Assembly: GCF_947179165.1 (NCBI RefSeq) | Contig: NC_077244.1 | Location: forward strand, 13,274,949 to 13,338,948 | DNA from: Solanum dulcamara | Lineage: Eukaryota > Streptophyta > Magnoliopsida > Solanales > Solanaceae | DNA length: 64,000 nt | Direction: 5' to 3' | Part shown: positions 45,187 to 58,421 of the stretch, one piece after another | Position numbering within the stretch: position 1 is the first letter of the stretch | Layout: every line of letters starts with the position of its first letter | Made by a program: the position numbers and the translations under genes | Notes under the pieces: generated by a model | Seen by the model: only the letters and a program-made list of their open reading frames with translations | Told to the model about the DNA's origin: nothing | Databases searched by the model: none

Positions 45187-47410
45187 TGTCATGACCTGAC
45201 CTAGGGCCTAGTCGTAATACGACAATCGAAACCCCAAATGTCTCCAACCAAGCCTCTTATACATATCATAAGCATACATAAGGTAAAATATAAAAGCAAA
45301 AATATCATAAGAGAGTCTAAACAATGAATAGAAATCTAAAAATATTTTATGACAACGTAGACTCAAACATATGTCCAACTAGATGCCTCTAAATATGAGT
45401 ATGTGTGAGGGCTAAGACATGTCCCTAGCTCACCCTCAATATACAACATAAGCAAAAGTCTTTTGAAAAGAAAGTAGTAAGTAACTTAAAACTAGTGCCC
45501 GGTCAATGAGGACTCACCACAACACCTTCGAATAGATGACGCCTACTAGTTACGTGGACAACAAGGATCTTCAACCTCAACCCCTACATTATGAGACAAT
45601 GTAAGCAAAAGTATGCATTAGTACGTTAGAATGTACTAAGTATGAGGGCGTAAGATGCAATATAAATCATGAAAATGCAAGGGTCAAGTAAATTACATGA
45701 TAAGATGGAATACATAAAGTCGTGAGAAAATCATATTTACCAAAGCATTTAAAAGCATAAGTTCAAAATCATAACATACTTAAGAAATCATACATATGTA
45801 GGATAGGAACCATAACCGAAAATAAGACCATGCGAGCTATAACATGGAATCCGATGATACCCACATCGAGAAGGAGGAGGCTACTTTGCCAAGGTAGAAT
45901 CCTAATCATAAATATGTGCTATACGTGGATCCACTATCTAGGCCATCAAAGCAACCTAGCACGTAGTTTATGGGACATGAGACTGATACTAAGGCTTTTG
46001 GTAGGGCCCCTACCTCAAGTCCACTCGATGCTAAGTCAAATTCCACGGAATACATACATAACATAAGATCATAATATCATATATCATAGTCATGTTCATA
46101 GGCTTGAAATCATAGAGTATCTCATTTTCATAACATACTTGTAATGTGAGAATTTTCCTTTCATCATTACAATTATTTTTTGCATAATTCATATCAATAG
46201 GCCTTAGGTCACCACATAGGATCCTAAGGCCTCTTACTTCATAACTTGCGTGAAATTCATACCTTGAAACATACTTAGAATTCATGATCATCATGAAAAC
46301 ACATAGTCATAATTCATACTTTGAAAATTCATGACCATAGCTTAAATCTTGAAATTAGGGCATGACTATAATGCATATTCAATTGACTTAAAAATCATGA
46401 AATTTACTTGAAAACATGCACAATCATAAACTTTATATCAGCCCATACATAATTCATATACATAATATCATTTGGAAGTAAAATTAAAAATACTCATATT
46501 TTACATCATGAACCCTAGAGATCAAAATAAAAATACTCATATTTTACATCATGAACCCTAGAGATCAAAATAGGAGAATTCATGGAAAAACTCTTCAATT
46601 TAATTCAATAATCATCAAATTATATCAAAATAGACTTATGATCATGCTTTAAATCAAAATTCATGCAACTGAGATGGAGATCATAAAACCCATAAAATAT
46701 CATAATTTAATTTGATAGAAAACCTTGAGAAATTGATTGGGCTTCATGGATGAAAGGATCCATGAATCAATACCCACATACCTTGAGTGAGAGTACAAAT
46801 TAATTTGGAAGAACTTTGAGAATTTTCATGGAGAAATTGAGTGAATTTGCTTGAAGTCTTCAATGGAACCCTTGAGAGCCTTTTTTGTAGAGAGAGAAAT
46901 ATTTGATAGATGAATTGTAGAAGAATGAATTGAATTAGAGGTTTAGATAAATTTATAAAGTTGAATTAGGTCCTAAAAACGTCTAGGTTCATTAACTAAT
47001 AATTTGAAAAAAGTTTAAAATGCCCTAAAAAAGAACTAAATTCGTCCAGGAGACCTTCCCAGGTCCGCGACGCGAATCTATCGCGACCAACTCGGCTAGA
47101 AAATTGTCCCCAGGTCCCAATGTGGTCCTGTCAGGGACTACTCTATCTTGTGCGGCTTCCCTGGTCCGCGACGTGGTTCTGTTGCGGACCATACTATTTT
47201 GAGGTTTTTTCAAAAATCTTTCTTCCGTTCTACGGGTCCTAAAAATTCAACGAGACAAATTTCTCGCAGGTTTTGACCCACTGATCGATATTCTGAATTC
47301 AGATTTTCTAAAAAGATTAAGGATAATTCATTACATGAGCGGCCTATTTCCAAGACATTCTTAGGGTATATATATAGAGATTTTTTTTTTAAATTTTGAG
47401 GGATGTTACA
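45187..47410 (-). repeat. 3' LTR of element Y
   Basis: It begins TGTAACATCCCTCAAAATTT on the minus strand and ends CTAGGTCAGGTCATGACA. It aligns with 60,072-62,201 along most of its length. It contains a 43-base tandem duplication that the other LTR lacks, and a patch of GGTCCGCGACGCG-like repeats near its start (47,050-47,200). Confidence 0.85.
46487..46572. repeat. 43-base tandem duplication in the 3' LTR of Y
   Basis: AATACTCATATTTTACATC and AACCCTAGAGATCAAAAT occur twice in direct succession here and once at the same place in the 5' LTR (about 61,378). The duplication therefore arose after insertion. Confidence 0.85.
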
Positions 47411-47663
47411 ATAGCTCCCCCTTGGGAATATTCGTCCTCGAATGAGATTCAAACTAATATAGAAAAGACATGGAAAAAGGATTAAGAAACCCAATATGGA
47501 CATGAGGACACTTTGAAAAATGCATATGACGTGTAAACTTCATACTTAAAATAAAACATAGTCCTTGAGAAAAATTATTTTCATGAATCATGCATGCATA
47601 TGAATGACATATGGAACTGAAGCGTAGAAGTTTAATTAATTTGATCATGACCAACCTAGTACC
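47411..47663 (-). other. 3' untranslated part and polypurine tract of element Y
   Basis: CAAGGGGGAGCTAT next to the LTR is the purine tract, preceded by ATTCGAGGACGAATATTCC, wording shared with X and Z. No coding sequence. The stretch was joined to the pol stop codon before X inserted. Confidence 0.75.
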
Positions 47664-47668
47664 TTTAG

Positions 47669-50172
47669 TGTCACACCCCGATCTTAATAGGGTGTGATGG
47701 GAACCCGACCCCATGTACAGAACCGAGCGAACCCGCTACCTCATATTACATACTTAATCTCTTTAGACTTGTACATCAAAAGAAATGAAAAAGAAACATA
47801 GCTAAGCTTTGCGAATCTTGCTTTCTAAAATCTATCATCCCATAAAACTCGTGACATACGACATAATAACATATTGGCTGGTGACGCCACTTACAAAGTT
47901 GACACTCTATACCCACGACTCTGTCTGCAAAATCTCTAACTTAGAATGAAATATCATATTGCATATACTCTGACTCGGCAGTACTCCAGGAACAAGTGGA
48001 GTTGCTAACCCCGCTGCAACATCTTCTATAAGAGCTTCTACTCGTCTGGGTGTACCTGCGGGGTATGAAACGCAGCCTCCGGAGAAAAGGGGGTCAGTAC
48101 AAGTAATGTACCGAGTATGTAAGGCATGAAAATCATCATAATAAAAAACGTAGGGTATGAACAACCATATCATAGAATCATAGAACATATAGTGAGATAA
48201 GAGAGTAACCTATATATATGAGTGCCTTTTAGGACGGATGCCATGCATGCTTGTCTTTTCCTTTAAAAATATTTCTTTTTCATATACATAGAAAATAGAA
48301 CATGTCATATCGCCCACATATGTCCCGCGTTCGGGCATCCCGCGTCCAGGATGAAAATTACGCCAACTGACCAGGTGGCAATGCGTCTATAGCGCCACAT
48401 ATGAACCTTCCCCATATCCCCTATATACATATACATATACATATAGACAGCATGTAGGAGATCTCAACGAAAGTTATGTATCTATTGGAGTGACGGAAGG
48501 TCGGTAACCTCCGATTGTATTATAGACTAATCATGGTCGCTTTGTCTCACCTTGAAGGAACAATTATTATAAGATGAGACTATCAACGAAGGATAATATT
48601 TAGAGAATGTAGAATAAGGTCACAATCTCATAAGGCGCCAAATCGTATACATATGCACATAGGACCAATTTTCAAGACTCGTAGAATAATCAGAATGAGC
48701 TATGATTCAAAAATCAAGATAAGAGTCATGTCATGTACCTTTCAAAAATTACCATGGATTATATCAAAATAAAACTTTTGGAATCATATACACGTATCTA
48801 AGCACGAGAAAATATCCTTTGGAAACTCAAGAAAATTGGCTATCCTAGTGGCTCTACGAATAGGACTTCCTTGAAATTGTATAAAATGACATATACTTAT
48901 TTCATAAAACCCATGCCAAAAGAAAGAGTAACTCTAGATACTTATGTCAAAACATGCCAAGAGAAAGAGGGGTAAACCTTACATACATGAAGCCGTTCTT
49001 ATCATAGACATCATAGACATATTCTCATCCTCGACATCATTAATGTCGTTGTAAAACATATCCATCGTTATTGTCATAAAATCTTGTAATACTGTAAACC
49101 TTTTTTTTGGGAAACTATAGACATTTTGGAAAACATTGACGGGTTATAGAAAAAATAGTCATTTCCTTGGGACCATTGACACCTAGCTTTTGAAAACAAA
49201 GAAAATATGGAAGCACTTATGAAACCATAACATCGGAATCATGCCTTGAAAGAAAAGGGTAAGCGTTACATACCTTGTCCGCTTCCTTAGTCAATCCCAC
49301 TTAACTCTTGGCCTTCCCAAAAATCTATAACAAGGTTAACAAATGCAAACATTAGCTGTGGATATCCAAGATTCTCATCCTAAACTAACATTTTTTTCTA
49401 TCGAAATTTCGGCAACACTTCCCCTGTAAATACACCATCTCTGAGATTTCAACTCGGCCACAATATCAAAAACCATCCAACAACAACAACCAGAAGCACA
49501 TATACCATTAAATCACTTCAATATCCCACAATACAACTCCAAACAACTAGCTCAAAATTTACGATACCAAAATAGAGTTTTTAACCTTTATTTCGTAAAA
49601 TCTTTAACCATACCAAACGGGGGGTCGTGTGGCTGCAACCAGAAGCACCCAAACCCTTTTTAACATACTTTAAACCCCTGCAACATGCAATCCAACAAGA
49701 TGCAACGACAACACCACAATGACAACAAACTACGCGACTTTGATTTAACTACTACGACTTCCATTTAGTTGTTTCTAATATCAAGCATCCTTATACATTT
49801 TTTTCCACTTCCAGCATCATTTAATACATTTAACATACCCCATAAAAACGTCATAAACTTCAATTGAAAGAGAAAACCTTACCTTTCTCGAAATTCACCA
49901 AAACTTGCCTCGGAAGCTCTCATAGAGTGGCTAAACTTTTGGGGCTGTTTGGTAATGTTTTGGGTTGCTCCAAACCATAAATTTACATTACCAATACCTT
50001 CATAACAACGTGTTACACTCTAGTTAATTAATTCACCAAGAAAAATCGGAGTCTTACCTCTTTTTCTCCCCCAAAACCGAGCTCTCTCTCTCTAGCTTCA
50101 AGTTTCTCTTCTCTTCTTCCTCTTGAATTTTCTAGAATTCTCTTGGGATAAGAATGACCCTAATGAGTCATA

Positions 50173-50242
<70 letters not shown>

Positions 50243-50697
50243 TCCATCACTTATCCATATTTGAAAATAAGTCCCTCAATTATGAATATAGACACATGAC
50301 CCCTTCTCCATTTTTTTTCTAGAATCTTCTTTTAAAAAAAATAAAGATGACTTAATTGTCTTGCCATGTACACTTTGGTTCATATATCTTCATAACATGG
50401 CCATAAAAGAGTGCACCCCTACATGAATTGTTTTGAACACTTTGGTCTTTCAAGAAAATGCTTGAACACTTTGTGAAATTTCCGTTTTACCCCTAGCCTT
50501 CCACAATACTACCATAGGCCACTTTGCGAATTTTCCTTTTTGCCCTTTGCCTTTCCCAAATTTCCACACTATTAATGTTCATAAATAATATTCATAACCA
50601 ACTTGTACATTAAAATAAATTTTGGAAGATGGTCATTTTCTTCACTTTACCATGGCTACTTTAAAATATCCAACCGTATAAAATACGGGATATAACA
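47669..50697 (-). repeat. 3' LTR of element X
   Basis: It begins TGTTATATCCCGTATTTTAT on the minus strand and ends ATTAAGATCGGGGTGTGACA. It contains a CA/TA compound microsatellite (about 50,174-50,240) that differs in length from the other LTR. A 93-codon open frame inside is identical in both LTRs, but it resembles no known protein and lies in LTR sequence. Confidence 0.9.
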
Positions 50698-52277
50698 TCC
50701 TCCCCCCTTTAAAACATTCATCCTCGAATGTTCAACTGACCTCATGGGATGTCTTAATACTTCGGGAGGGTTCCTCTTATTGTTGTCCTTTTCTTCATGC
50801 CCATTCCTTATCCTGCACTCTATTCTCCTTATACTCGAACTCCTAGGTCTTACACGAGTCCTCATTCCATGTTATGGGTTTCCTTTTATGGTACTTGAGA
50901 ATATTGTGATCCCTCTTTGGCCTAATATAATATGGTCTCACGCTTTGCCGGTGATTTCTCTCGGGAGTTTCACTTACTGAGGTTTCCTTACTTTTCACCT
51001 CCTTCTAATACTTTGATCTCCTTGCTTTCTATCCACTTACTCTTTTTAATTTCCAAATATCGTTCCACTAGAATTTTCAATCTTAACCTATAGTCAAATA
51101 ATAGTAGCGTACGTTGTAACAATTGTACCTTTTATTCTTGTTATCGCTCGATCTTCGGTACCCTTGCGTGATTAATGCCTTCCTTACTGTGACACCAGTT
51201 GCTGGAACTCACATGTTCACCGATACAATCGTACGTGGGACATCCTACACATTCATATGTACATGTATATATTTACCATCGACTAGCCCACAAAATACTT
51301 CCAAACGCTGTTCAAGCATATCCTTATTCCAAAGCTGTGATGTACTTTCTGTCTCTTCACCAGCCTAATCTACCTCATCTTACGCGGCCTCTTAAGGATT
51401 CCAGCCATTCGATAAACTCTAGTTTTCCCTTAGGTTACTCTAACCTCTCATTTGTCTCTTACATCTGAATATATAAAATTCTTGCATCCTTCCCAGGGAG
51501 GTCACCCATCCTAATATTGCTCCCACCTGAGCACGCTTAACCTTGTAACTTTGATGGAATTTGGTGCATTAACGTCGATATAATCACGTCCATTCCCTCG
51601 CATGACCTTTATTACATTATCGGGAGCAAGTCAAGGTCTTACAGGTTCCGAGACACTTTCGTAACACGTCCTTCTTTTACAATTACAGTTTTGCCCTTTT
51701 TGATCCTCAATCTTCACCTTTCACTTTCGTGCACGACTATCTTTCGTCCTGGACTCCTAGATTCCCAAGGGTAGTGATCGCACCTTCATCGCCATGCCAA
51801 ATCCATAACCTCTCTGAAACAACGCATCTCACTTATTGTTTATTTACAATATTTCCTTCCCACACTTCTTCCTGTTAGGCGTACCCAGTCTGGCAAGATC
51901 TCCTCACCACACTTACTATTCAAAATCTGTGCGTAGCAAACATCAACAGTACCTCACAGAACATACAACTATATGACACATTCCAGCCATCCAATATTTT
52001 CAGTTTCAGTTAGCAATGCAAATATATCCAGACTCACCTCTATAACTCATCATATCGTCACTCACCTCCTTCTGTTGCATATAAGGCTCATATAAGAAAT
52101 CTCTTTTCCTATGACTTGGCTCTATTGCACAATCTAGGACGGAAAGAAGGTCAACAATCCCTAGATATCCCGCAGCCTTCTGTTTATAAATGTGGCCGGC
52201 TTCACATCCATAAACAGGACTCTACTGGACACGACTTTGCAGACAACCCCTTAGACCGACCTGCTCTGATACCACTT
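50698..52277 (-). other. Non-coding internal region of element X
   Basis: Starts at the primer site on the right and ends at the purine tract on the left. No open frame above about 90 codons and no retroviral motif in any frame. Composition is pyrimidine-rich on the plus strand. ATTCGAGGATGAATG before the purine tract is shared with gypsy elements Y and Z, suggesting descent from such an element. Confidence 0.7.
52260..52275 (-). other. Primer-binding site of element X
   Basis: GTGGTATCAGAGCAGG on the minus strand, two bases from the 5' LTR end. Same tRNA as the other gypsy elements in the window. Confidence 0.88.
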
Positions 52278-54781
52278 TGTCACACCCCGATCTTAATAGG
52301 GTGTGATGGGCACCCAACCCCATGCTCAGAACCGAGCGAACCCGCTACCTCATATTACATACTTAATCTCTTTAGACTTGTACATCAAAAGAAATGAAAA
52401 AGAAACATAGCTAAGCTTTGCGAATCTTGCTTTCTAAAATCTATCATCCCATAAAACTCGTGACATACGACATAATAACATATTGGCTGGTGACGCCACT
52501 TACAAAGTTGACACTCTATACCCACGACTCTGTCTGCAAAATCTCTAACTTAGAATGAAATATCATATTGCATATACTCTGACTCGGCAGTACTCCAGGA
52601 ACAAGTGGAGTTGCTAACCCCGCTGCAACATCTTCTATAAGAGCTTCTACTCGTCTGGGTGTACCTGCGGGGTATGAAACGCAGCCTCCGGAGAAAAGGG
52701 GGTCAGTACAAGTAATGTACCGAGTATGTAAGGCATGAAAATCATCATAATAAAAAACGTAGGGTATGAACAACCATATCATAGAATCATAGAACATATA
52801 GTGAGATAAGAGAGTAACCTATATATATGAGTGCCTTTTAGGACGGATGCCATGCATGCTTGTCTTTTCCTTTAAAAATATTTCTTTTTCATATACATAG
52901 AAAATAGAACATGTCATATCGCCCACATATGTCCCGCGTTCGGGCATCCCGCGTCCAGGATGAAAATTACGCCAACTGACCAGGTGGCAATGCGTCTATA
53001 GCGCCACATATGAACCTTCCCCATATCCCCTATATACATATACATATACATATAGACAGCATGTAGGAGATCTCAACGAAAGTTATGTATCTATTGGAGT
53101 GACGGAAGGTCGGTAACCTCCGATTGTATTATAGACTAATCATGGTCGCTTTGTCTCACCTTGAAGGAACAATTATTATAAGATGAGACTATCAACGAAG
53201 GATAATATTTAGAGAATGTAGAATAAGGTCACAATCTCATAAGGCGCCAAATCGTATACATATGCACATAGGACCAATTTTCAAGACTCGTAGAATAATC
53301 AGAATGAGCTATGATTCAAAAATCAAGATAAGAGTCATGTCATGTACCTTTCAAAAATTACCATGGATTATATCAAAATAAAACTTTTGGAATCATATAC
53401 ACGTATCTAAGCACGAGAAAATATCCTTTGGAAACTCAAGAAAATTGGCTATCCTAGTGGCTCTACGAATAGGACTTCCTTGAAATTGTATAAAATGACA
53501 TATACTTATTTCATAAAACCCATGCCAAAAGAAAGAGTAACTCTAGATACTTATGTCAAAACATGCCAAGAGAAAGAGGGGTAAACCTTACATACATGAA
53601 GCCGTTCTTATCATAGCCATCATAGACATATTCTCATCCTCGACATCATTAATGTCGTTGTAAAACATATCCATCGTTATTATCATAAAAGCTTGTAATA
53701 CTGTAAACCTTTGTTTTGGGAAACTATAGACATTTTGGAAAACATTGACGGGTTATAGAAAAAATAGTCATTTCCTTGGGACCATTGACACCTAGCTTTT
53801 GAAAACAAAGAAAATATGGAAGCACTTATGAAACCATAACATCGGAATCATGCCTTGAAAGAAAAGGGTAAGCCTTACATACCTTGTCCGCTTCCTTAGT
53901 CAATCCCACTTAACTCTTGGCCTTCCAAAAAATTGATAACAAGGTTAACAAATGCAAACATTAGCTGTGGATATCCAAGATTCTCATCCTAAACTAACAT
54001 TTTTTTCTATCGAAATTTTGGCAGCACTTCCCCTATAAATACACCATCCCCGAGATTTCAAATCGGCCACAATATCAAAAACCATCCAACAACAACAACC
54101 CGTAGCACATATACCATTAAATCACTTCAATATCCCACAACACAACTCCAAACAACTAGCTCAAAATTTACGATACCAAAATAGAATGTTTAACCTTTAT
54201 TTCATAAAATCTTTAACCATACCAAATGGGGGGTCGTGTGGATGAAACCAGAAGCACCCACACCCTTTTTAACACACTTTAAATCCCTACAACATGCAAC
54301 CCAACCATCTGCAACCGCAGCACCACAACGACAACACACTATGCGACTTCGATTTAACTACTACGACTTCCATTTAGTTGTTTCTAACATCAAGCATCCT
54401 TATACAATTTTTTCCACTTCCAGCATCATTTAATACGTTTAAAATACCCCATAACTACCTCATAAACTTTCATTGAAAGAGAAAACCTTACCTTGCTTGA
54501 AATTCACCAAAACTTGCCTCGAAAGCTCTTGTAGTGCGGCTAAATTTTTGGGGCTGTTTGGTAACATTTTAGGCTGCTCCAAACCATAAATTTACATTAA
54601 AAATACCTTCATAACAACGATGTACACCCTAGATAATTAATTTTCGAAGCAAAATCAGAGACTTACCTCTTTTTCTCCCCCAAAACCGAGCTCTCTCTCT
54701 AGCTTCAAGTTTTTCTTCTCTTCTTCCTCTTGAATTTTCTAGAATTCTCTTGGGATAAGAATGACACTAATGAGTCATAAT

Positions 54782-54841
<60 letters not shown>

Positions 54842-55294
54842 TCCATCACTTATCCATATTTGAAAATAAGTCCCTCAAATATGAATATAGACATATGACC
54901 CCTTCTCCATTTTTTTAGAATCTTCTTTTAAAAAAAATAAAGATGACTTAATTGTCTTGCCATGTACACTTTGGTTCATATATCTTCATCACATGGCCAT
55001 AAAAGAGTGCACCCCTACATGAATTTTTTTGAACACTTTGGTCTTTCAAGAACATTCTTGAACACTTTGTGAAATTCCCGTTTTATCCCTAGCCTTCCAC
55101 AATACTACCGTAGGCCACTTTGCGAATTTTCCTTTTTGCCCTTTGCCTTTCCCAAATTTCCACACTATTAATATTTATAAATAATATTCATAACCAACTT
55201 GTACATTAAAATAAATTTTGGAAGATGGTCATTCCCTTCACTTTACCACGGCTACTTTAAAATAGCCAACTGTATAAAATACGGGATATAATAT
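52278..55294 (-). repeat. 5' LTR of element X
   Basis: It matches the 3' LTR base for base over a 1290-base tract and with scattered differences elsewhere. It ends TATTATATCCCG (minus-strand start; TA for TG), just inside the TTTAG duplication. The CA/TA microsatellite lies at 54,783-54,838. Confidence 0.9.
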
Positions 55295-55295
55295 T

Positions 55296-56692
55296 TAGGC
55301 TTGAGTGAAAGGAAAGACATAAGGATATCGCTTCATCATGTCCAATTCTGCTTCCTACGTAGCACTCTCTACTTGTTGATTCCTCCACAATACTTTGACA
55401 GATGCAACGTCTTTATTTCTCAGCCTCTTCACTTGCCAGTCTAAAATCTCAATTGGGACCTCCTCATAAGTCAAATTCTCTTCAATACTCACGTTTTCCC
55501 TTGGTACAATTGAATTTGGATCACCCACAAACTTCCTCAACATCGACACATGAAATACCGGATGAACCAAAGCCAACTCAAGTGGCAAGTCTAACTCATA
55601 TGCTACCTTGCCAATGTGCTTCAATATCCTATACGGTCCTATATATCTAGGGCTCAACTTCCCTTTCTTACCAAACCGCATTACACCTTTCATAGGTAAA
55701 ATCTTCAAATACACTATATCGTCCACATCAAATTCAAGCTCTCTCCTTCTAGTGTCCGAATAGGACTTTTGACAACTTTGAGCCATGGTTAATCTTTCTT
55801 TTATGAGCCTTACTTTCTCCATTGCATCAATTACCAAATATGGACCAATCAACGCCATCTCACCAACATCAAACCACCCCACCGGAGACCTACATCTTCT
55901 CCCGTACAAGGCTTCAAAAGAAGCCATGTGGATGCTAGAGTGATAACTATTATTCTAAGCGAACTCAATCAATGGTAAATGATTGTCCCAACTTCCTCTA
56001 AGGTCAATCATACATGCCCTTAACATATCCTCCAAGGTTTGAATTGTTCTCTCGGCTTGCCCATCAGTTTGAGGATAAAAAGCGGTACTTAACTTGACTT
56101 TAGTGCCAAGACCTTTTTGAAATAACTTCCAAAAATGTGAACTAAATTGAGTACCTCTATCCGATATAATCGACAAAGGAACACCATGAAGTTTCACAAG
56201 TTCACGAATGTACAACTTAGCATAGTCTTCGGCACCATAAGAAGTTTTGACCAGTAGAAAATGCGCCGATTTAGTCATTTGGTCCACAATGACCCAAATA
56301 GAATCATGTTGTCTTCTAGTACGAGGCAAACCTATGATAAAGACCATGTTCACATCTTCCCACTTTCATGTAGGAATTTCGATTTCTTGAGTTAAACCTC
56401 CCAATCTTTGATGTTCAACTTTCACTTGTTGGTAATTAGGACACTTAGACACGAACTCCACTATGTCCTTTTTCATGCCATTCCACCAATACACTTCCCT
56501 TAAGTCACGATACATCTTGGTGGATCCTAGATGAATAGAATACCGAGAACTATGGGCCTCATTCAATATCAACTCTCTTATTCCATCAACATTTGGAATA
56601 CACAATCGACCTTGGTAACGTAATACCCCATCTTCTCCTAGGGATAAAGCCTCAACGGACTTTTTGGCAACCGATTTCTTCAAGTCGACCAA
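55296..56692 (-). pseudogene. Integrase with chromodomain-like tail of element Y (broken)
   Basis: Zinc region: LRYQGRLCIPNVDGI, SRYSIHLGSTKMYRDL and CPNYQQVKVEH (last zinc Cys replaced by Tyr, as in element A). The core keeps the catalytic trio: Asp in WVIVDQMTKSAHF, Asp in SIISDRGTQFSSHFW and Glu in QAERTIQTLEDML. A stop falls before NMVFIIGLPRTR and another before MASFEALYGRRC. The last part reads GVMRFGKKGKLSPRYIGPY, HPVFHVSMLRK, then the chromodomain-like DVASVKVLWRNQQVESAT with a stop replacing Trp, and RYPYVFPFTQA followed by TAA. That TAA lies within the target duplication of X. Confidence 0.87.
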
Positions 56693-56707
56693 AATTGGAT
56701 CATTGTC

Positions 56708-57460
56708 TTATTTGGCCTTGACGTTAGCCGCTAGATACGATTCTAAGCCATTATGTATAATGCCTTCATTATTGGAATCAACCAAACGCACACCTAAACA
56801 TGCCAATTTATGGACTTTTTTGACTAATTCCCTTTTACCTTCTTCAACATGTGCAACACTACCCATAGACAATCGAATAAGAGCATCAGCTACAACATTT
56901 GTCTTACTCGGATGGTAAAATACGCTCATGTCATAGTCTGTTAGGAGTTCAAGCCACCTCCTTTGCCTAAGGTTTAAGTCCTTTTGACTAAACACATATT
57001 GCAAGCTTCTATGGTCGGTAAACACATCAACATGCACCCCATAAAGATAGTGGCGCCAAATTTTCAATCCAAATACAACCACCGCAAGTTCAAGATTGTG
57101 GGTTGGGTAGTTTCTTTCATGTACTTTAAGTTGCCTAGAGCCATAGGCTATAACCTTACCATGTTGCATCAAGATACAACCCAAACCAACACGTGAAGCA
57201 TAATAATAAACAACAAACCCATATAAACCTTCGGGCAATGTCAAAATAGGAGCCGATGTAAGACGATCTTTCAATATTTGAAAGCTTTTCTCACATTCTT
57301 CCGACCATTGAAATTCTGCCTTCTTTTGTGTCAACTTAGTTAAAGGGAAAGCAATAGATGAGAACCCTTCAACAAACCTTCTGTAGTATCCGGCTAAGCT
57401 CAAAAAGCTCCTAATGTCTGAAGGAGATAATGGTCTAGGCTAATTTTTAACTGCCTCCGT
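56708..57460 (-). pseudogene. RNase H of element Y (catalytic Asp lost)
   Basis: A 231-codon open segment: [38 protein letters not shown], then RNase H with [14 protein letters not shown] and [14 protein letters not shown] and the trailing [13 protein letters not shown]. The first catalytic site, normally VYCDASR, is VYYYASR, so the Cys-Asp pair is gone. The frame is open yet the enzyme could not work. Confidence 0.87.
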
Positions 57461-57471
57461 TTTCTTTGGAT

Positions 57472-58110
57472 CTACTTTAATCCATCACTGGACACCACAT
57501 GGCTAAGAAATGCAACCTCTCTTAGCCAAAATTTGCATTTACTAAATTTAGCGAATAGTTCCTTTTCCCTCAATATTTGTAACACAATCCTCAAGTGACC
57601 CATATGATCTTCCTCATTTCGAGAGTAAATCAAGATATCATCAATAAACACCACTACAAACATGCCCAAATATGGCTTAAAAATGCGATTCATCAAATCC
57701 ATAAATATAGCGGGAGCATTTTTCAACCCAAACGATATTACTACAAATTCAAAATGACCATACCTTGTCCAAAAGGCCATCTTGAGAATATCACACTCCA
57801 TTACCCTCAATTGATGATAACCGGAACGTAGGTCAATCTTGGAAAAATAGCTTGCTCCTTGTAATTGATCAAACAAGTCATCTATCCTTGGGATTGGATA
57901 TTTGTTCTTTATGGTGACCTTATTCAATTATCGATAGTCTATACACATTCGGATTGACCCATCTTTCTTCCTAACAAATAACACGGGAGGATCCCATGGT
58001 GAAATACTTGGTCTTATAAAACCCTTATCCAACAAATCCTTCAATTATTCTTTCAACTCCTTAAGTTCCGCTGGAGTTATACGGTAAGGAGGAATAGAGA
58101 TAGGTTGGGT
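57472..58110 (-). pseudogene. Reverse transcriptase of element Y (broken)
   Basis: The N-terminal part reads [20 protein letters not shown] and [14 protein letters not shown], with stops where Gln or Lys is expected. Then comes an open 151-codon segment: [51 protein letters not shown] and [10 protein letters not shown], with the catalytic Asp pair near 57,636-57,644. The connection ends [20 protein letters not shown]. It lies directly upstream of the RNase H segment. Confidence 0.85.
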
Positions 58111-58421
58111 ATCGGAAAGGAGATCTATGCCAAATCAATCTCCCTTTTAGGAGGAACACCGAGCAAATCATCGGAAAACACATCGGAGAACTCATTAACT
58201 ATAGGGACCAACTCAATAGTAGGAGTTTTGGAATTAATGTCCCTAACTCGCACAATATGATAAATTCACCATTTGAAAATCATTTTTTGGGCCTTAATAC
58301 ATGAGATGAATAGACCCTTAACCACCGAATCATTACCCTTCCATTTAAGAATAGGCTCATTAGGGAAGTGAAACTTAACCATACATGTTCTACAACATAT
58401 AGATACATAAGCGGCATGTAA

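Larger units (their letters stand above)
47669..55294 (-). mobile_element. Young non-autonomous LTR retrotransposon X with 3.0 kb LTRs
   Basis: The insertion is flanked by the direct repeat TTTAG (47,664-47,668 and 55,295-55,299). LTRs run 47,669-50,697 and 52,278-55,294 and are nearly the same. A primer site GTGGTATCAGAGCAGG (minus strand, 52,260-52,275) adjoins the right LTR. The purine tract AAAGGGGGGAGGA (50,698-50,710) adjoins the left LTR. The 1580-base internal region shows no gag or pol motif. The element thus has every signal for reverse transcription and integration but no proteins; it must have been moved in trans, perhaps by a gypsy element with a similar primer site and GAGGA(C/T)GAATGTT leader. 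Confidence 0.88.

Noticed and set aside
47907..48188. 93-codon frame found identically at 52,516-52,797
   Set aside because: Both copies lie in the two LTRs of element X, so duplication is due to the LTRs; there is no recognisable domain and no sign of selection can be judged.
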